The notes below the pieces were generated by a model. The model saw only the letters and a program-made list of their open reading frames with translations. It searched no databases and was not told the origin of the DNA. Made by a program: the position numbers and the translations under genes. A DNA stretch of 24,536 nt from Rickettsia typhi (lineage in GTDB: Bacteria; Pseudomonadota; Alphaproteobacteria; Rickettsiales; UBA1997), in the NCBI GenBank assembly GCA_945902255.1, contig CAMDMO010000006.1, positions 1 through 24,536 on the forward strand. Direction: 5' to 3'. Shown one piece after another: positions 15,150 to 22,388 of the stretch; position 1 is the stretch's first letter; each line of letters starts with the position of its first letter.

Positions 15150-15177
15150 CGCTGGGCGTGGTTTAATAATCGCGCCC
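15150..15177. repeat. Dispersed hairpin related to repeat B
   Basis: CGCTGGGCGTGGTTTAATAA, continuing to CGCGCCC, is the same hairpin as at 4941-4967, with TAAT in the loop in place of TGT and one changed stem base. The stem is 10 bp (15154-15163 with 15168-15177), with two G-T pairs. It lies between guaA and pyrC with no other repeat B sequence around it. It may weaken read-through between the two genes, although no T-run follows. Confidence 0.7.
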
Positions 15178-15228
15178 TAATATTCATGCAATTTTGCAAT
15201 ATTATAAAAAATATTAAACAAACTAAAT

Positions 15229-16545
15229 ATGTCAAAATTCGAATTACCATATAATCAACAAATCTCAAAAGAGCAAAAAACTCTTTATAAAAACGCTCGT
15301 ATAATTGATCCGGAATCAGGATATGACGAGTTGGGAGATCTTCTTACGATTGGTGATAAAATTTCTGATTTTGGTAAAAAACTTTCCGCAGAAGATGCTG
15401 AAACAATTGATTGCAAAGGTCATATCTTATCTCCGGGATTAATCGATATTCAAGTTCATTTTCGTGATCCAGGACAAACTCATAAAGAAGATTTATCTAG
15501 CGGAAGCAGATCTGCTGTGGCTGGAGGAATTACCACTGTTGTTTGTCAGCCAAATACCAATCCAACTCTAGATTCGGTTTTAACATTTGATTATCTTCGT
15601 CTTAAATCTCGTGAAACCGCTTATTGTAATGTAAAAGCCTATGGCTGCATCACAAAAGCCATGAAAGGTGAAGAACTTGCTGATATGCATAGTCTTAAAG
15701 AAGCTGGTGCAGTTGGTTTTACCGATGATGGATTGCCGGTGATGAATGCTAATGTAATGCGCCGCGCTTTTGAATATTCTAAAAATCTTAATGTAGTAAT
15801 TGCACAACATGCAGAAGATTTAAACCTAACCAATAAAGGCTGTATCAACGAAGGAAAGGTTTCTCTTGAACTTGGAGTTAGAGGAATTCCTAATATTTCC
15901 GAATCAGTAATTGTTGAGCGTGATTTGGCAATTCTTGAGGCGGTTGGGGGGCGTTATCACTTGCTTCATGTTTCAACTAAAGAAGCTTTGAATGCAATAA
16001 AAAGAGCAAAAGAAAAAGGCTTGAATGCTACTGTGGAAGTGTCTCCACATCACTTTACGCTAAATGATGAACAGGTTTTAAAATCTGGCACTAATGCTAA
16101 AATGAATCCGCCATTACGCAGCGAAGAAGATCGTCTGGCTTTAATTGAAGGTTTGCGCTCTGGTTTAATTGATGCAATTGCAACTGATCATGCTCCTCAT
16201 GATTTAACTTCAAAAAATAAAACTATTGAAGAAGCAACTTTCGGAATTGTTGGTGTGGAAACTATGTTGCCAATTTCTTTAGCTCTATATCATCAAGGCG
16301 TGCTTAATCTTAGAGATTTATTGGCAAAAATGACCTGCAACGCCGCTAAAATTATTAATTTTGATGGTGGAGTAATTAAAAAAGGCGCAAGAGCAGATTT
16401 AGTTTTGATCGACTTAAATTCTGAATGGGAAATTGATTCGCAAAAATTTTATAGCAAATCTAAAAACTCGCCTTTTGATGGCTTTAAAGTAAAGGGTAGA
16501 GCGGTTAGAACAATAGTTGCCGGAAAAACTGTTTATGAAATTTAA
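15229..16545 (+). CDS. pyrC: Dihydroorotase, class I
   Basis: PyrC closes carbamoyl-aspartate to dihydroorotate in pyrimidine synthesis. The 438-residue product has the amidohydrolase order IDIQVHFRDPGQTHKEDL, SRSAVAGGITTVVCQPNTNP, VIAQHAEDLNL, RYHLLHVSTKEALNAI, VEVSPHHFTLND and the catalytic Asp320 in ATDHAPHD. It ends with the beta-sandwich (KKGARADLVLIDLN, KGRAVRTIVAGKTVYEI). The first metal-binding motif, usually HxH, reads QVH here: the His two residues before H77 is Q75. I recall the same DxQVHFREPG form in some other bacterial dihydroorotases, so it is probably active. The ATG is preceded by AT-rich sequence and a hairpin repeat; thiD overlaps its last 11 bases. Confidence 0.94.
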   Translation: MSKFELPYNQQISKEQKTLYKNARIIDPESGYDELGDLLTIGDKISDFGKKLSAEDAETIDCKGHILSPGLIDIQVHFRDPGQTHKEDLSSGSRSAVAGGITTVVCQPNTNPTLDSVLTFDYLRLKSRETAYCNVKAYGCITKAMKGEELADMHSLKEAGAVGFTDDGLPVMNANVMRRAFEYSKNLNVVIAQHAEDLNLTNKGCINEGKVSLELGVRGIPNISESVIVERDLAILEAVGGRYHLLHVSTKEALNAIKRAKEKGLNATVEVSPHHFTLNDEQVLKSGTNAKMNPPLRSEEDRLALIEGLRSGLIDAIATDHAPHDLTSKNKTIEEATFGIVGVETMLPISLALYHQGVLNLRDLLAKMTCNAAKIINFDGGVIKKGARADLVLIDLNSEWEIDSQKFYSKSKNSPFDGFKVKGRAVRTIVAGKTVYEI

Positions 16546-17329
16546 TTCAAAAATTTTAATAATTGCTGGCTCTGACTCTTGTGGCGGAGCTGGCATTCAA
16601 GCTGATTTAAAAACTGCAACTGCCCACAAAACTTACGCCGCCGCCGCTATCACCTGTCTTACCGCTCAAAATACTCAAAAAGTTTTTTTAGTAGAAAATG
16701 CTTCAATTAATTTCTTACGCCAGCAGCTGGAAGTTGTTTTAGATGATATAAAATTTGATGCGATAAAAATTGGAATGCTAGGAACTTCTGAAATTATTGA
16801 TTGCGTAGCAGATGTTTTAAATAAAAAAGCTAAAAATATTCCGCTGGTTTTAGATACGGTTATGGTTGCAACTTCAGGTGATTTATTATTGGAAAAAAAA
16901 GCTGTAGAATCCCTAAAATCTAAATTAGTAAAAGGTGCATTTATTGTTACACCAAATATTGATGAAGCAGAAGTTTTGGCAAATATGAAAATAAAAAATT
17001 TGGAAGATATGAGATGTGCCGCCATAAAAATCAAAGCTATGGGCGCAAAAAATGTTTTAATAAAAGGTGGTCATTTAAATTTTTCTGATAAAAAAATTCA
17101 TAATCTTCTGCTGGATGAAAAAAATAAATTTTATATAATTAGTAATAAGAAAATTGAAGTTAAAAAGCTTCACGGAACTGGATGCACATTAGCTTCGGCA
17201 ATTGCTTGCAATTTGGCAAAAAAACTTGATTTAGTAAGTGCGGTGAAGAAGGCTAATCGATATGTTTATAGATGTGTGGTGAATAATTTGGTGGTGGGAA
17301 AAGGAAGCTTAGTGTTGCGGCATTTTTAG
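16535..17329 (+). CDS. thiD: Hydroxymethylpyrimidine/phosphomethylpyrimidine kinase
   Basis: ThiD phosphorylates HMP and HMP-phosphate to HMP-pyrophosphate, the pyrimidine half of thiamine. The 264-residue ribokinase-fold protein shows IIAGSDSCGGAGIQADLKTA, AAITCLTAQNT, DTVMVATSGDLLL, VTPNIDEAEVL, VLIKGGH and the anion hole HGTGCTLASAIACNLAK near the C-terminus. I chose the ATG at 16535, giving MKFNSKILIIAGSDS, over the in-frame TTG at 16517. The former lies at the normal distance from the first strand and overlaps pyrC by 11 bases. No other thi gene is in the window, so it could serve salvage of HMP rather than full synthesis. It ends 20 bp from the convergent NYN-domain gene without a clear terminator. 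Confidence 0.94.
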   Translation: MKFNSKILIIAGSDSCGGAGIQADLKTATAHKTYAAAAITCLTAQNTQKVFLVENASINFLRQQLEVVLDDIKFDAIKIGMLGTSEIIDCVADVLNKKAKNIPLVLDTVMVATSGDLLLEKKAVESLKSKLVKGAFIVTPNIDEAEVLANMKIKNLEDMRCAAIKIKAMGAKNVLIKGGHLNFSDKKIHNLLLDEKNKFYIISNKKIEVKKLHGTGCTLASAIACNLAKKLDLVSAVKKANRYVYRCVVNNLVVGKGSLVLRHF

Positions 17330-17349
17330 GTTAAAGCGGTTCTTGGCGT

Positions 17350-17823
17350 TTATAAAAGCAGCGTTTCATCAACTGCAATAAACTTAGTTGCGGCATTAAT
17401 TAGAGAATTTGCTGTTAGGTTTGCAATTCCATAAACCTCCACTTCTACACCAAACTTAACGCGCATTTTTTGCACCAATAAATCAAAATCGCCATCACCA
17501 GAAACTAAAATTATCACATCGCAATCTTGAGCATATTCCATCATATCTAGCGTAATTCCAACATCCCAATCACCTTTAGCTGAGCCGTCTTTTCTTTGAA
17601 TGAAGGGTTTTAATTTTACTTCGAACCCAATGCCGCGCAAAATATTTTGAAATTGTTTTTGTTTTTCATCATTGCGATTAATGCCATAGGCAATCGCTTT
17701 GGTTACGATGCGATCTTTGGTTGCAAGTGCCCAAAATTTATTGTAATCAAAATGGCGGTTATAGAATTCTTTACTGGTATAATAGATGTTTTGTACATCA
17801 ACAAAAATGGCGGTTTTTTTCAT
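17350..17823 (-). CDS. NYN-domain (LabA/DUF88-like) putative ribonuclease
   Basis: The 157-residue product is a single NYN domain, a PIN-like fold found in metal-dependent ribonucleases. Conserved acidic positions are visible at D9 and N12 in AIFVDVQNIYY, at GDWDVGITLDMM and at ILVSGDGDFDLLVQKMR; these would bind the metal. The region IAYGINRNDEKQKQFQNILR corresponds to the family's substrate-side helix. There is no membrane or partner domain. LabA-like proteins are widespread in proteobacteria and their RNA targets are mostly unknown. It lies downstream of asd on the same strand, separated by the 291-bp inverted-repeat element. Its start codon forms one end of a 13-bp inverted repeat, suggesting control of translation or an operator. 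Confidence 0.88.
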   Translation of the reverse strand: MKKTAIFVDVQNIYYTSKEFYNRHFDYNKFWALATKDRIVTKAIAYGINRNDEKQKQFQNILRGIGFEVKLKPFIQRKDGSAKGDWDVGITLDMMEYAQDCDVIILVSGDGDFDLLVQKMRVKFGVEVEVYGIANLTANSLINAATKFIAVDETLLL

Positions 17824-17864
17824 AGATTTAACCTAAAGTTTTTTAGTTACTGGTAAAATCTATG
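17821..17864 (-). promoter_or_regulatory. Inverted repeat over the start codon of the NYN-domain gene
   Basis: Bases 17821-17833 and 17852-17864 are inverted repeats of 13 bases matching at 12, separated by 18 bases. In the mRNA, CATAGATTTTACC would pair with GGTTAAATCTATG, whose last three bases are the start codon. The only Shine-Dalgarno-like bases (AGG) border the same stem. It could be a start-occluding hairpin or a dimeric DNA operator. Confidence 0.5.
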
Positions 17865-17899
17865 CTTTGAAAAGCTCGGATTCATATATCTTATGGCGC

Positions 17900-18190
17900 T
17901 AGTTATTGTTGCAACCTAATAAAGTTGTTACCCAATCTCAAGTTATTATAACTCAGCCTCAAGTTATTATACTCCTTCTTCAGTTTGTCACCCCGTCGAA
18001 TGACGGGGTCCACCTGGTCACGAACTATTAATCTAAATTTAAAATCGAAATCTTGACGAAATGGACCCCGTCATTCGACGGGGTGACAACTTGAAGATTA
18101 GTTGATCAACTTGAAGATGGTTTAACAACTTGAGATTGAGTTAATAACTTGAGATTGGGTAACAACTTTATTAGGTTGCAACAATAACTA
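17900..18190. mobile_element. MITE-like inverted-repeat element, no transposase
   Basis: This is a 291-bp element with perfect terminal inverted repeats: 17900-17948 equals the reverse complement of 18142-18190 (49 bp). The repeats begin GTTATTGTTGCAACC just inside a TA at each end, which would fit TA target duplication as in Tc1/mariner/IS630-type elements. The arms then continue imperfectly. Each holds several units of about 19 bases of the type CAACTTGAGATTGGGTTAA, and a hairpin CCCCGTC-GAAT-GACGGGG (17991-18008; mirror at 18066-18083). About 48 unpaired bases (18013-18060) form the tip. It contains no ORF. It occupies most of the 390-bp gap between asd and the NYN-domain gene; the rest is AT-rich flank holding the NYN start hairpin. 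Confidence 0.75.
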
Positions 18191-18213
18191 ACTTATCACC
18201 AGAGGTTATATAT

Positions 18214-19230
18214 TTACAATCCAAACTTTTTAACTAAAACTTCGGCAATCTGCACTGCATTAAGCGCCGCACCTTTTCTAAGGTTGTCAGAAACGCACCA
18301 TAGTGATAAACCATGTTTCACTGAGCTATCTTTTCTAATTCTTGAAACAAAAACTTCATCTCTAGTTGAAGCTTCAATTGGTGTAGAAAAAATCATTTCT
18401 TGTGGTCGGTCAAGAACCAAAACTCCATCAGCTTTACCCAAAGCTCTTCTTGCTTGTTCAACAGTAATTGGATTTTCAAATTCAATATTTACCGCTTCAG
18501 AGTGGCAATTAAAAACCGGAACGCGCACACAAGTAGCTTCCACTTCAATATTTGGATCGAGAATTTTTTTAGTTTCAACTTTCATTTTCCACTCTTCTTT
18601 GCTCACGCCATCTTCCATGAAAGAATCAATTTGTGGAATAACATTAAAAGCAATTCTTTTAGAGAATTTTTTTGGCTCTAACATTTGATTAGCGTAGATT
18701 TTTTTAGTTGAGTCGTAAAGCTCATCCATCGCTTCTTTTCCCGCGCCAGAAACTGCTTGATAAGTTGCCACAACTATTCTTTTAATTTTAGCTAAATCAT
18801 GAAGTGGCTTTAATGCAACAAGCATTTGAATGGTTGAGCAGTTAGGATTAGCAATGATTCCGCGTTTTTTATATTCAGCAATTGCTTCGGGATTAACTTC
18901 TGGAACAACTAGTGGAATATCTTTTTCCATTCTAAAGTGAGAAGTATTGTCAATTACAACGCAACCAGCTGCAGCAGCTCTAGGGGCGTGAATTGCAGAA
19001 ACTTTTCCACCCGGAGAAAATAATGCAATTTTTGTGCCAGTAAAATCATAATCATCAAGAACTTGCACGGTTAATTGTTTGTCTCCGTAAGAAACTTTTG
19101 CACCCAGTGAGTTACGAGAAGCAAGCGCTACAACTTCATCAGCAGGGAATTTTCTTTCCACTAAAATATTTAAAATTTCACGACCAACATTTCCGGTTGC
19201 GCCAACAACGGCAATTTTTCTTTTTGACAT
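18214..19230 (-). CDS. asd: Aspartate-semialdehyde dehydrogenase
   Basis: Asd reduces aspartyl phosphate to aspartate semialdehyde with NADPH, feeding diaminopimelate (peptidoglycan), lysine, threonine and methionine. The 338-residue product has the N-terminal Rossmann motif VVGATGNVGREILNILVERKFP, the catalytic Cys131 in NPNCSTIQM, QAVSGAGKEAMDELYD, RVPVFNCHSEAVNIEF and the C-terminal RKGAALNAVQIAEVL. Length is typical. It is divergent from lpxB across 73 bp. The inverted-repeat element begins only 23 bp after its stop and could act as terminator. In an organism with a reduced genome its most likely essential use is DAP for the wall, which agrees with the amidase and carboxypeptidase genes. 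Confidence 0.96.
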   Translation of the reverse strand: MSKRKIAVVGATGNVGREILNILVERKFPADEVVALASRNSLGAKVSYGDKQLTVQVLDDYDFTGTKIALFSPGGKVSAIHAPRAAAAGCVVIDNTSHFRMEKDIPLVVPEVNPEAIAEYKKRGIIANPNCSTIQMLVALKPLHDLAKIKRIVVATYQAVSGAGKEAMDELYDSTKKIYANQMLEPKKFSKRIAFNVIPQIDSFMEDGVSKEEWKMKVETKKILDPNIEVEATCVRVPVFNCHSEAVNIEFENPITVEQARRALGKADGVLVLDRPQEMIFSTPIEASTRDEVFVSRIRKDSSVKHGLSLWCVSDNLRKGAALNAVQIAEVLVKKFGL

Positions 19231-19303
19231 TTTTTTATTTTTAAAGATTGTTTATAAGGCTTATGGTGGCACAGTTTAACAAATCTCAAAAATAAAGTAA
19301 AGC

Positions 19304-20467
19304 ATGACAAAAAAAATCTTTATAATTGCCGGCGAAGCCTCAGGAGACTTGCTTGGAAGCAAGTTAATAAAAGAGTTAAAGCAGCAATTTGCACAAATTA
19401 ATCAAAGCGTTGAACTGATCGGAGTAGGCGGCAAGCTGATGAAAGAACAAGGTTTTCTTTCAATTTTTCCAATGGAAGATTTGTCGGTAATGGGTTTTTT
19501 AGAAGTAATTCCTCACCTTGCAAAATTAATTAGAAGAATAAATCAAACTGCGAAAACCATCATCGAAGAAAAGCCAGATTTTGTTATCACTATTGATTCG
19601 CCAGACTTTAATTTTCGTGTTATAAAAAAGCTAAAAAATTACCAAGGTAAAAAAATTCACTTAATCGCTCCATCAGTTTGGGCTTATCGAGAAGGCAGAG
19701 CGCAAAAAATTGCCAAGCTTTATGATTTGCTTTTGGCAATTCTTCCTTTTGAGCCGCCTTATTTTGAGAAATATGGTTTGAAGACCATGTTTATTGGCCA
19801 TCCAATTATGGAAAATGCACCAGATTTTACAAAAAAATCAGAAAATAATATTATTTTTCGTCAAAAATATAAAATTGAAAATGATGATATTGTAATTTGT
19901 ATAACTCCAGGAAGTCGTAATGGAGAGGTTAAAAAGATTTTTCCAGAATTTATTGGTGCGGTTAATTTATTATCAGAAAAAATTCCTAATCTAAAAGTTG
20001 TAATTCCATTAATTGATAAAACGCGCGATTTAGTGGGTGAAATGGCAAAAAGTTTAAAAGTAAAATATTTTTTAATTGAAAAAAACGAGAAAGAAATGGC
20101 ATTTTTTGCAACAAATTTTGCTCTAGCAAAATCTGGTACCAACACTCTAGAATTCTCGCTTTATCGCTTACCAATGATTATTGCTTACAAGATTAATTTT
20201 ATAACTCATTTTTTAGTAAAAAGAATGGTTAAAATTAAATTTGCTAATTTAGTTAATCTAATTTTGAACCGCGAAGTTATTCCAGAAATGTTGCAAGATA
20301 ATTGTGAAGCGAAGAAAATTTGTGATAAATTATTGAATTTAATTGAAGATAAAAACTTGTCACAAAAACAGATTGATGATAGTTTTCATGCTTTAAAATT
20401 AATGGGGCTTGAAGACGATAATAGCGCTAGTTTCAAAGCGGCGAGAGAAATTATTAAATTAAGATAA
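19304..20467 (+). CDS. lpxB: Lipid-A-disaccharide synthase
   Basis: LpxB joins UDP-2,3-diacylglucosamine and lipid X to the lipid A disaccharide on the cytoplasmic face of the inner membrane. The 387-residue product shows IIAGEASGDLLGSKLIKEL at the N-terminus, GVGGKLMKEQGF, FPMEDLSVMGFLEVIPHL, IDSPDFNFRV, LIAPSVWAYREGRA, FIGHPIMENAP, ITPGSRNGEVKKIFPEF and AKSGTNTLEFSLYRLPMIIAYK. These are all family hallmarks in order, at normal length. The next gene starts four bases after the stop, so both are probably on one transcript. It is divergent from asd. Together with lptD it shows that both synthesis and export of LPS are retained. Confidence 0.97.
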   Translation: MTKKIFIIAGEASGDLLGSKLIKELKQQFAQINQSVELIGVGGKLMKEQGFLSIFPMEDLSVMGFLEVIPHLAKLIRRINQTAKTIIEEKPDFVITIDSPDFNFRVIKKLKNYQGKKIHLIAPSVWAYREGRAQKIAKLYDLLLAILPFEPPYFEKYGLKTMFIGHPIMENAPDFTKKSENNIIFRQKYKIENDDIVICITPGSRNGEVKKIFPEFIGAVNLLSEKIPNLKVVIPLIDKTRDLVGEMAKSLKVKYFLIEKNEKEMAFFATNFALAKSGTNTLEFSLYRLPMIIAYKINFITHFLVKRMVKIKFANLVNLILNREVIPEMLQDNCEAKKICDKLLNLIEDKNLSQKQIDDSFHALKLMGLEDDNSASFKAAREIIKLR

Positions 20468-20471
20468 GGTT

Positions 20472-21800
20472 ATGTGCAATAAAGAAATATATTCAACAAT
20501 TATTAGAATTATCAAAGAAGGTGAGCCAGAAGATTTGAATGTTTTTTATGATGAATTAAGTGAGGAAGAAAAAGCGGCTTATAATATTAATATGAGCTAT
20601 CCTGTGATTGGAATTAGCGGCGATAATCCTTTGCAGGTTGCTTGCGCAAAATATAGTGAAGATGAGACGCAATTAAATTCGGCTAAATTTATAGAAGTTT
20701 TATTAAAAATAGGGGCGGATCCAAAAGAAACTAGCCTGTCATATAAAGAGCCTCCGATTGAAATGGTTCCTGCATTATTTTTAGAAAAATCTAATAATAA
20801 GGTTCCTTCACCAATTATAAAACCTTCTGAGAAACAAAGTTTTTGGAGTAGTTTGTTTGGTGGTGTCACAAGAATGGTTTTTATTTTTTTACTATTTTCA
20901 GTTTTAATTATAAACGGCGCTAACGCCTCTGAAGATGAAGGTTGTAGCAAAGTCTATTCCTCTTTAGTGTTTAATGAAGATACGGGCAATATATTATTCG
21001 AAACCAGATCTGACGAAATAGTTTATCCAGCTTCTTTGGTAAAGGTAATGACCCTATATCTTGCATTCGAGGCGCTTGAAAATCATAAATTAAGCCTCAA
21101 TGAAGTTTTAATTGCATCTGAAAGAGGTGAAGAAGTTGGTGCGGTTAATAAAAATAACACTTTAAGATTAAAAGCTGGAGACAAAATAACGGTTAAAGAA
21201 GCGATTGAAGCGGTAATTGTAAAATCTTTTAATGAAGCAGCTGTAACATTAGCGGAAGCGGTTTCCGGAAGCGAGTGGGAATTCACCCGTTTAATGAATA
21301 AAAAAGCTAAAGAATTAGGAATGAATGACTCGAGCTTTAGAAATGCTAGCGGACTTCATGAAGAAGGGCAATATACCACAAGTTACGATTTGGCTCGCTT
21401 GGTAAGGGCAATTAAAATAAATTTTCCACAATATTACCATTTATTTGCCTTAAAAAGATTTACCTATAATGGAAAAAAATTCGAAACCCATAATCATGTT
21501 TTGCTTAGCTATAAAGGAGCAGAAGGCATGAAAACAGGCTTTACTAATGCCTCTGGTTTTAATTTAATTAGCGCGGCAAAAAAAGATAAGGCTAGAATTG
21601 TATCGGTTTTACTTGGATGTTCAACTTATCAAAAGCGCGATCAATATACAAAAAAACTTTTAGATGAAGCTTTTGAAAAAATTTCAAAAAAACACCACGA
21701 AGGTCTTCATAGCAAAATTACCAAAGGATTTGACTATGATAAAAGTTCAAATAAGGAAGAAGCTGATGAATATGTAAGATATGGAATGTCTCTTGAATAA
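20472..21800 (+). CDS. Ankyrin-like domain fused to D-Ala-D-Ala carboxypeptidase (peptidase S11)
   Basis: From about residue 135 this is a DacC/DacF-type penicillin-binding protein that trims the terminal D-Ala of peptidoglycan stem peptides. S188 and K191 form the SxxK motif (PASLVKVMT), S252-F253-N254 the SxN motif and K354-T355-G356 the KTG motif. A hydrophobic stretch MVFIFLLFSVLIINGANA (135-152) ending in a signal-peptidase-like site would export it. Before that lie about 134 residues not found in the family. They include GDNPLQVACAKY..., KFIEVLLKIGADPKE, which resembles one ankyrin repeat. Starting at ATG 20874 would give an ordinary exported enzyme, but the upstream part is in frame and starts four bases after lpxB with AAGG nearby. 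The PBP5-type C-terminal domain is absent. The enzyme call is firm; the fusion is less certain. Confidence 0.85.
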   Translation: MCNKEIYSTIIRIIKEGEPEDLNVFYDELSEEEKAAYNINMSYPVIGISGDNPLQVACAKYSEDETQLNSAKFIEVLLKIGADPKETSLSYKEPPIEMVPALFLEKSNNKVPSPIIKPSEKQSFWSSLFGGVTRMVFIFLLFSVLIINGANASEDEGCSKVYSSLVFNEDTGNILFETRSDEIVYPASLVKVMTLYLAFEALENHKLSLNEVLIASERGEEVGAVNKNNTLRLKAGDKITVKEAIEAVIVKSFNEAAVTLAEAVSGSEWEFTRLMNKKAKELGMNDSSFRNASGLHEEGQYTTSYDLARLVRAIKINFPQYYHLFALKRFTYNGKKFETHNHVLLSYKGAEGMKTGFTNASGFNLISAAKKDKARIVSVLLGCSTYQKRDQYTKKLLDEAFEKISKKHHEGLHSKITKGFDYDKSSNKEEADEYVRYGMSLE

Positions 21801-21887
21801 AGCCCCAAGTTGTCTTTTTAATTCCACAATTATAACACCCAAAATCTTCGAATTAAGTTAGTCTTTTTAATAGGTTACTAAAAATCA

Positions 21888-21915
21888 TTGCAAATTCTTT
21901 AAAAAATCCTATCAT
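21888..21915 (+). promoter_or_regulatory. Candidate sigma-70 promoter for the DUF6356-like gene
   Basis: TTGCAA (21888-21893) and TATCAT (21910-21915) are separated by 16 bases and lie 45 bp before the ATG at 21960. The fit is moderate and AT-rich DNA yields such matches by chance; support comes from its place before an apparently independent gene. Confidence 0.3.
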
Positions 21916-21959
21916 CTTTCCCAGATGTGGTTTCTCAAACTTTATTAGGAAAAGATTTT

Positions 21960-22223
21960 ATGAAAAAAACCAATTTTTTTACCTGCCATTTATCAGAAGC
22001 CGGAGAGAATTATTTTGAACATTTTCTTTTTACTTTTACTACCGCCCTATGGACTACAGTTGTAAGCTTTATATTGTTCTGTCATGCGTTTTTCCCTTTT
22101 CTTTTTACATTTACCGCAAGCAATAATGTTAAGAAAATAGACCAAATTATGCAAAAAAGAGTTCAAATGTTGATGGAAAGAAAAAGAAAAGCTGCAGAAG
22201 AAAGTAGCGAGCAGGGGTTTTAG
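21960..22223 (+). CDS. Small DUF6356-like membrane protein
   Basis: The 87-residue product begins at ATG 21960, with AGGA about ten bases upstream; an in-frame GTG at 21927 is less likely. The opening CHLSEAGENYFEHFLFTFTTALWTTV matches the start of DUF6356 proteins of alphaproteobacteria (H..S.GE.YFEH), as does HAFFPFLFTFTAS in the middle. There are two hydrophobic stretches (about residues 22-45), probably one long hairpin or two short membrane helices, then a basic, Glu/Lys-rich cytoplasmic tail. Function is unknown. It stands alone between the carboxypeptidase and the convergent aroA, and the palindrome that ends aroA starts five bases after its stop codon. Confidence 0.75.
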   Translation: MKKTNFFTCHLSEAGENYFEHFLFTFTTALWTTVVSFILFCHAFFPFLFTFTASNNVKKIDQIMQKRVQMLMERKRKAAEESSEQGF

Positions 22224-22227
22224 CTTT

Positions 22228-22388
22228 ATACCATTTCCACTAAATAATACCACATTTAGCCTTCATCTTTTTGGTCTAAAATTTAAGTAAAAAACCTTTC
22301 GTATATCCTGATACGGGCGGTTTTTTACTTAAATTTTATCCTCAAAAATATTTCGACTAAATGTGGTATTATTTAGCGAAAATGGTAT
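22228..22388. repeat. 161-bp palindromic element overlapping the 3' end of aroA
   Basis: The outer arms 22228-22259 and 22357-22388 are 32-base inverted repeats with two mismatches. The inner arms 22277-22296 and 22319-22338 are perfect 20-base inverted repeats, with a small CGTAT/ATACG hairpin at the tip. The segments between the arms are also partly complementary. The whole is thus one long imperfect hairpin. It encodes the last 19 residues and the stop codon of aroA. No other copy is in the window. Confidence 0.85.
22277..22338. terminator. Bidirectional terminator formed by the palindrome's core
   Basis: The stem holds AAAAAACC on one side and GGTTTTTT on the other, around a hairpin tip, so each strand has a stem with a T-run on its 3' side. 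It lies between the converging DUF6356-like gene and aroA; the aroA stop codon (22329-22331) is inside the stem. The call is from structure only. Confidence 0.6.

Noticed and set aside
15580..15848. Antisense reading frames inside pyrC, and similar ones inside secD, maeB, thiD, asd, lpxB and aroA
   Set aside because: They mirror conserved genes, have no ribosome binding sites and match no family I know.
16517..16534. Upstream TTG start for thiD
   Set aside because: The ATG at 16535 gives the normal N-terminal distance to the first strand and a typical 11-base overlap with pyrC.
17900..18190. Repeated 19-base units taken as a CRISPR array
   Set aside because: Units are contiguous or nearly so with no unique spacers, are mirrored in both arms, and no cas gene is near.
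21927..21959. GTG start 11 codons upstream in the DUF6356-like gene
   Set aside because: The ATG at 21960 leads directly into the family's conserved opening and has AGGA upstream; the GTG lies too close to the candidate promoter.
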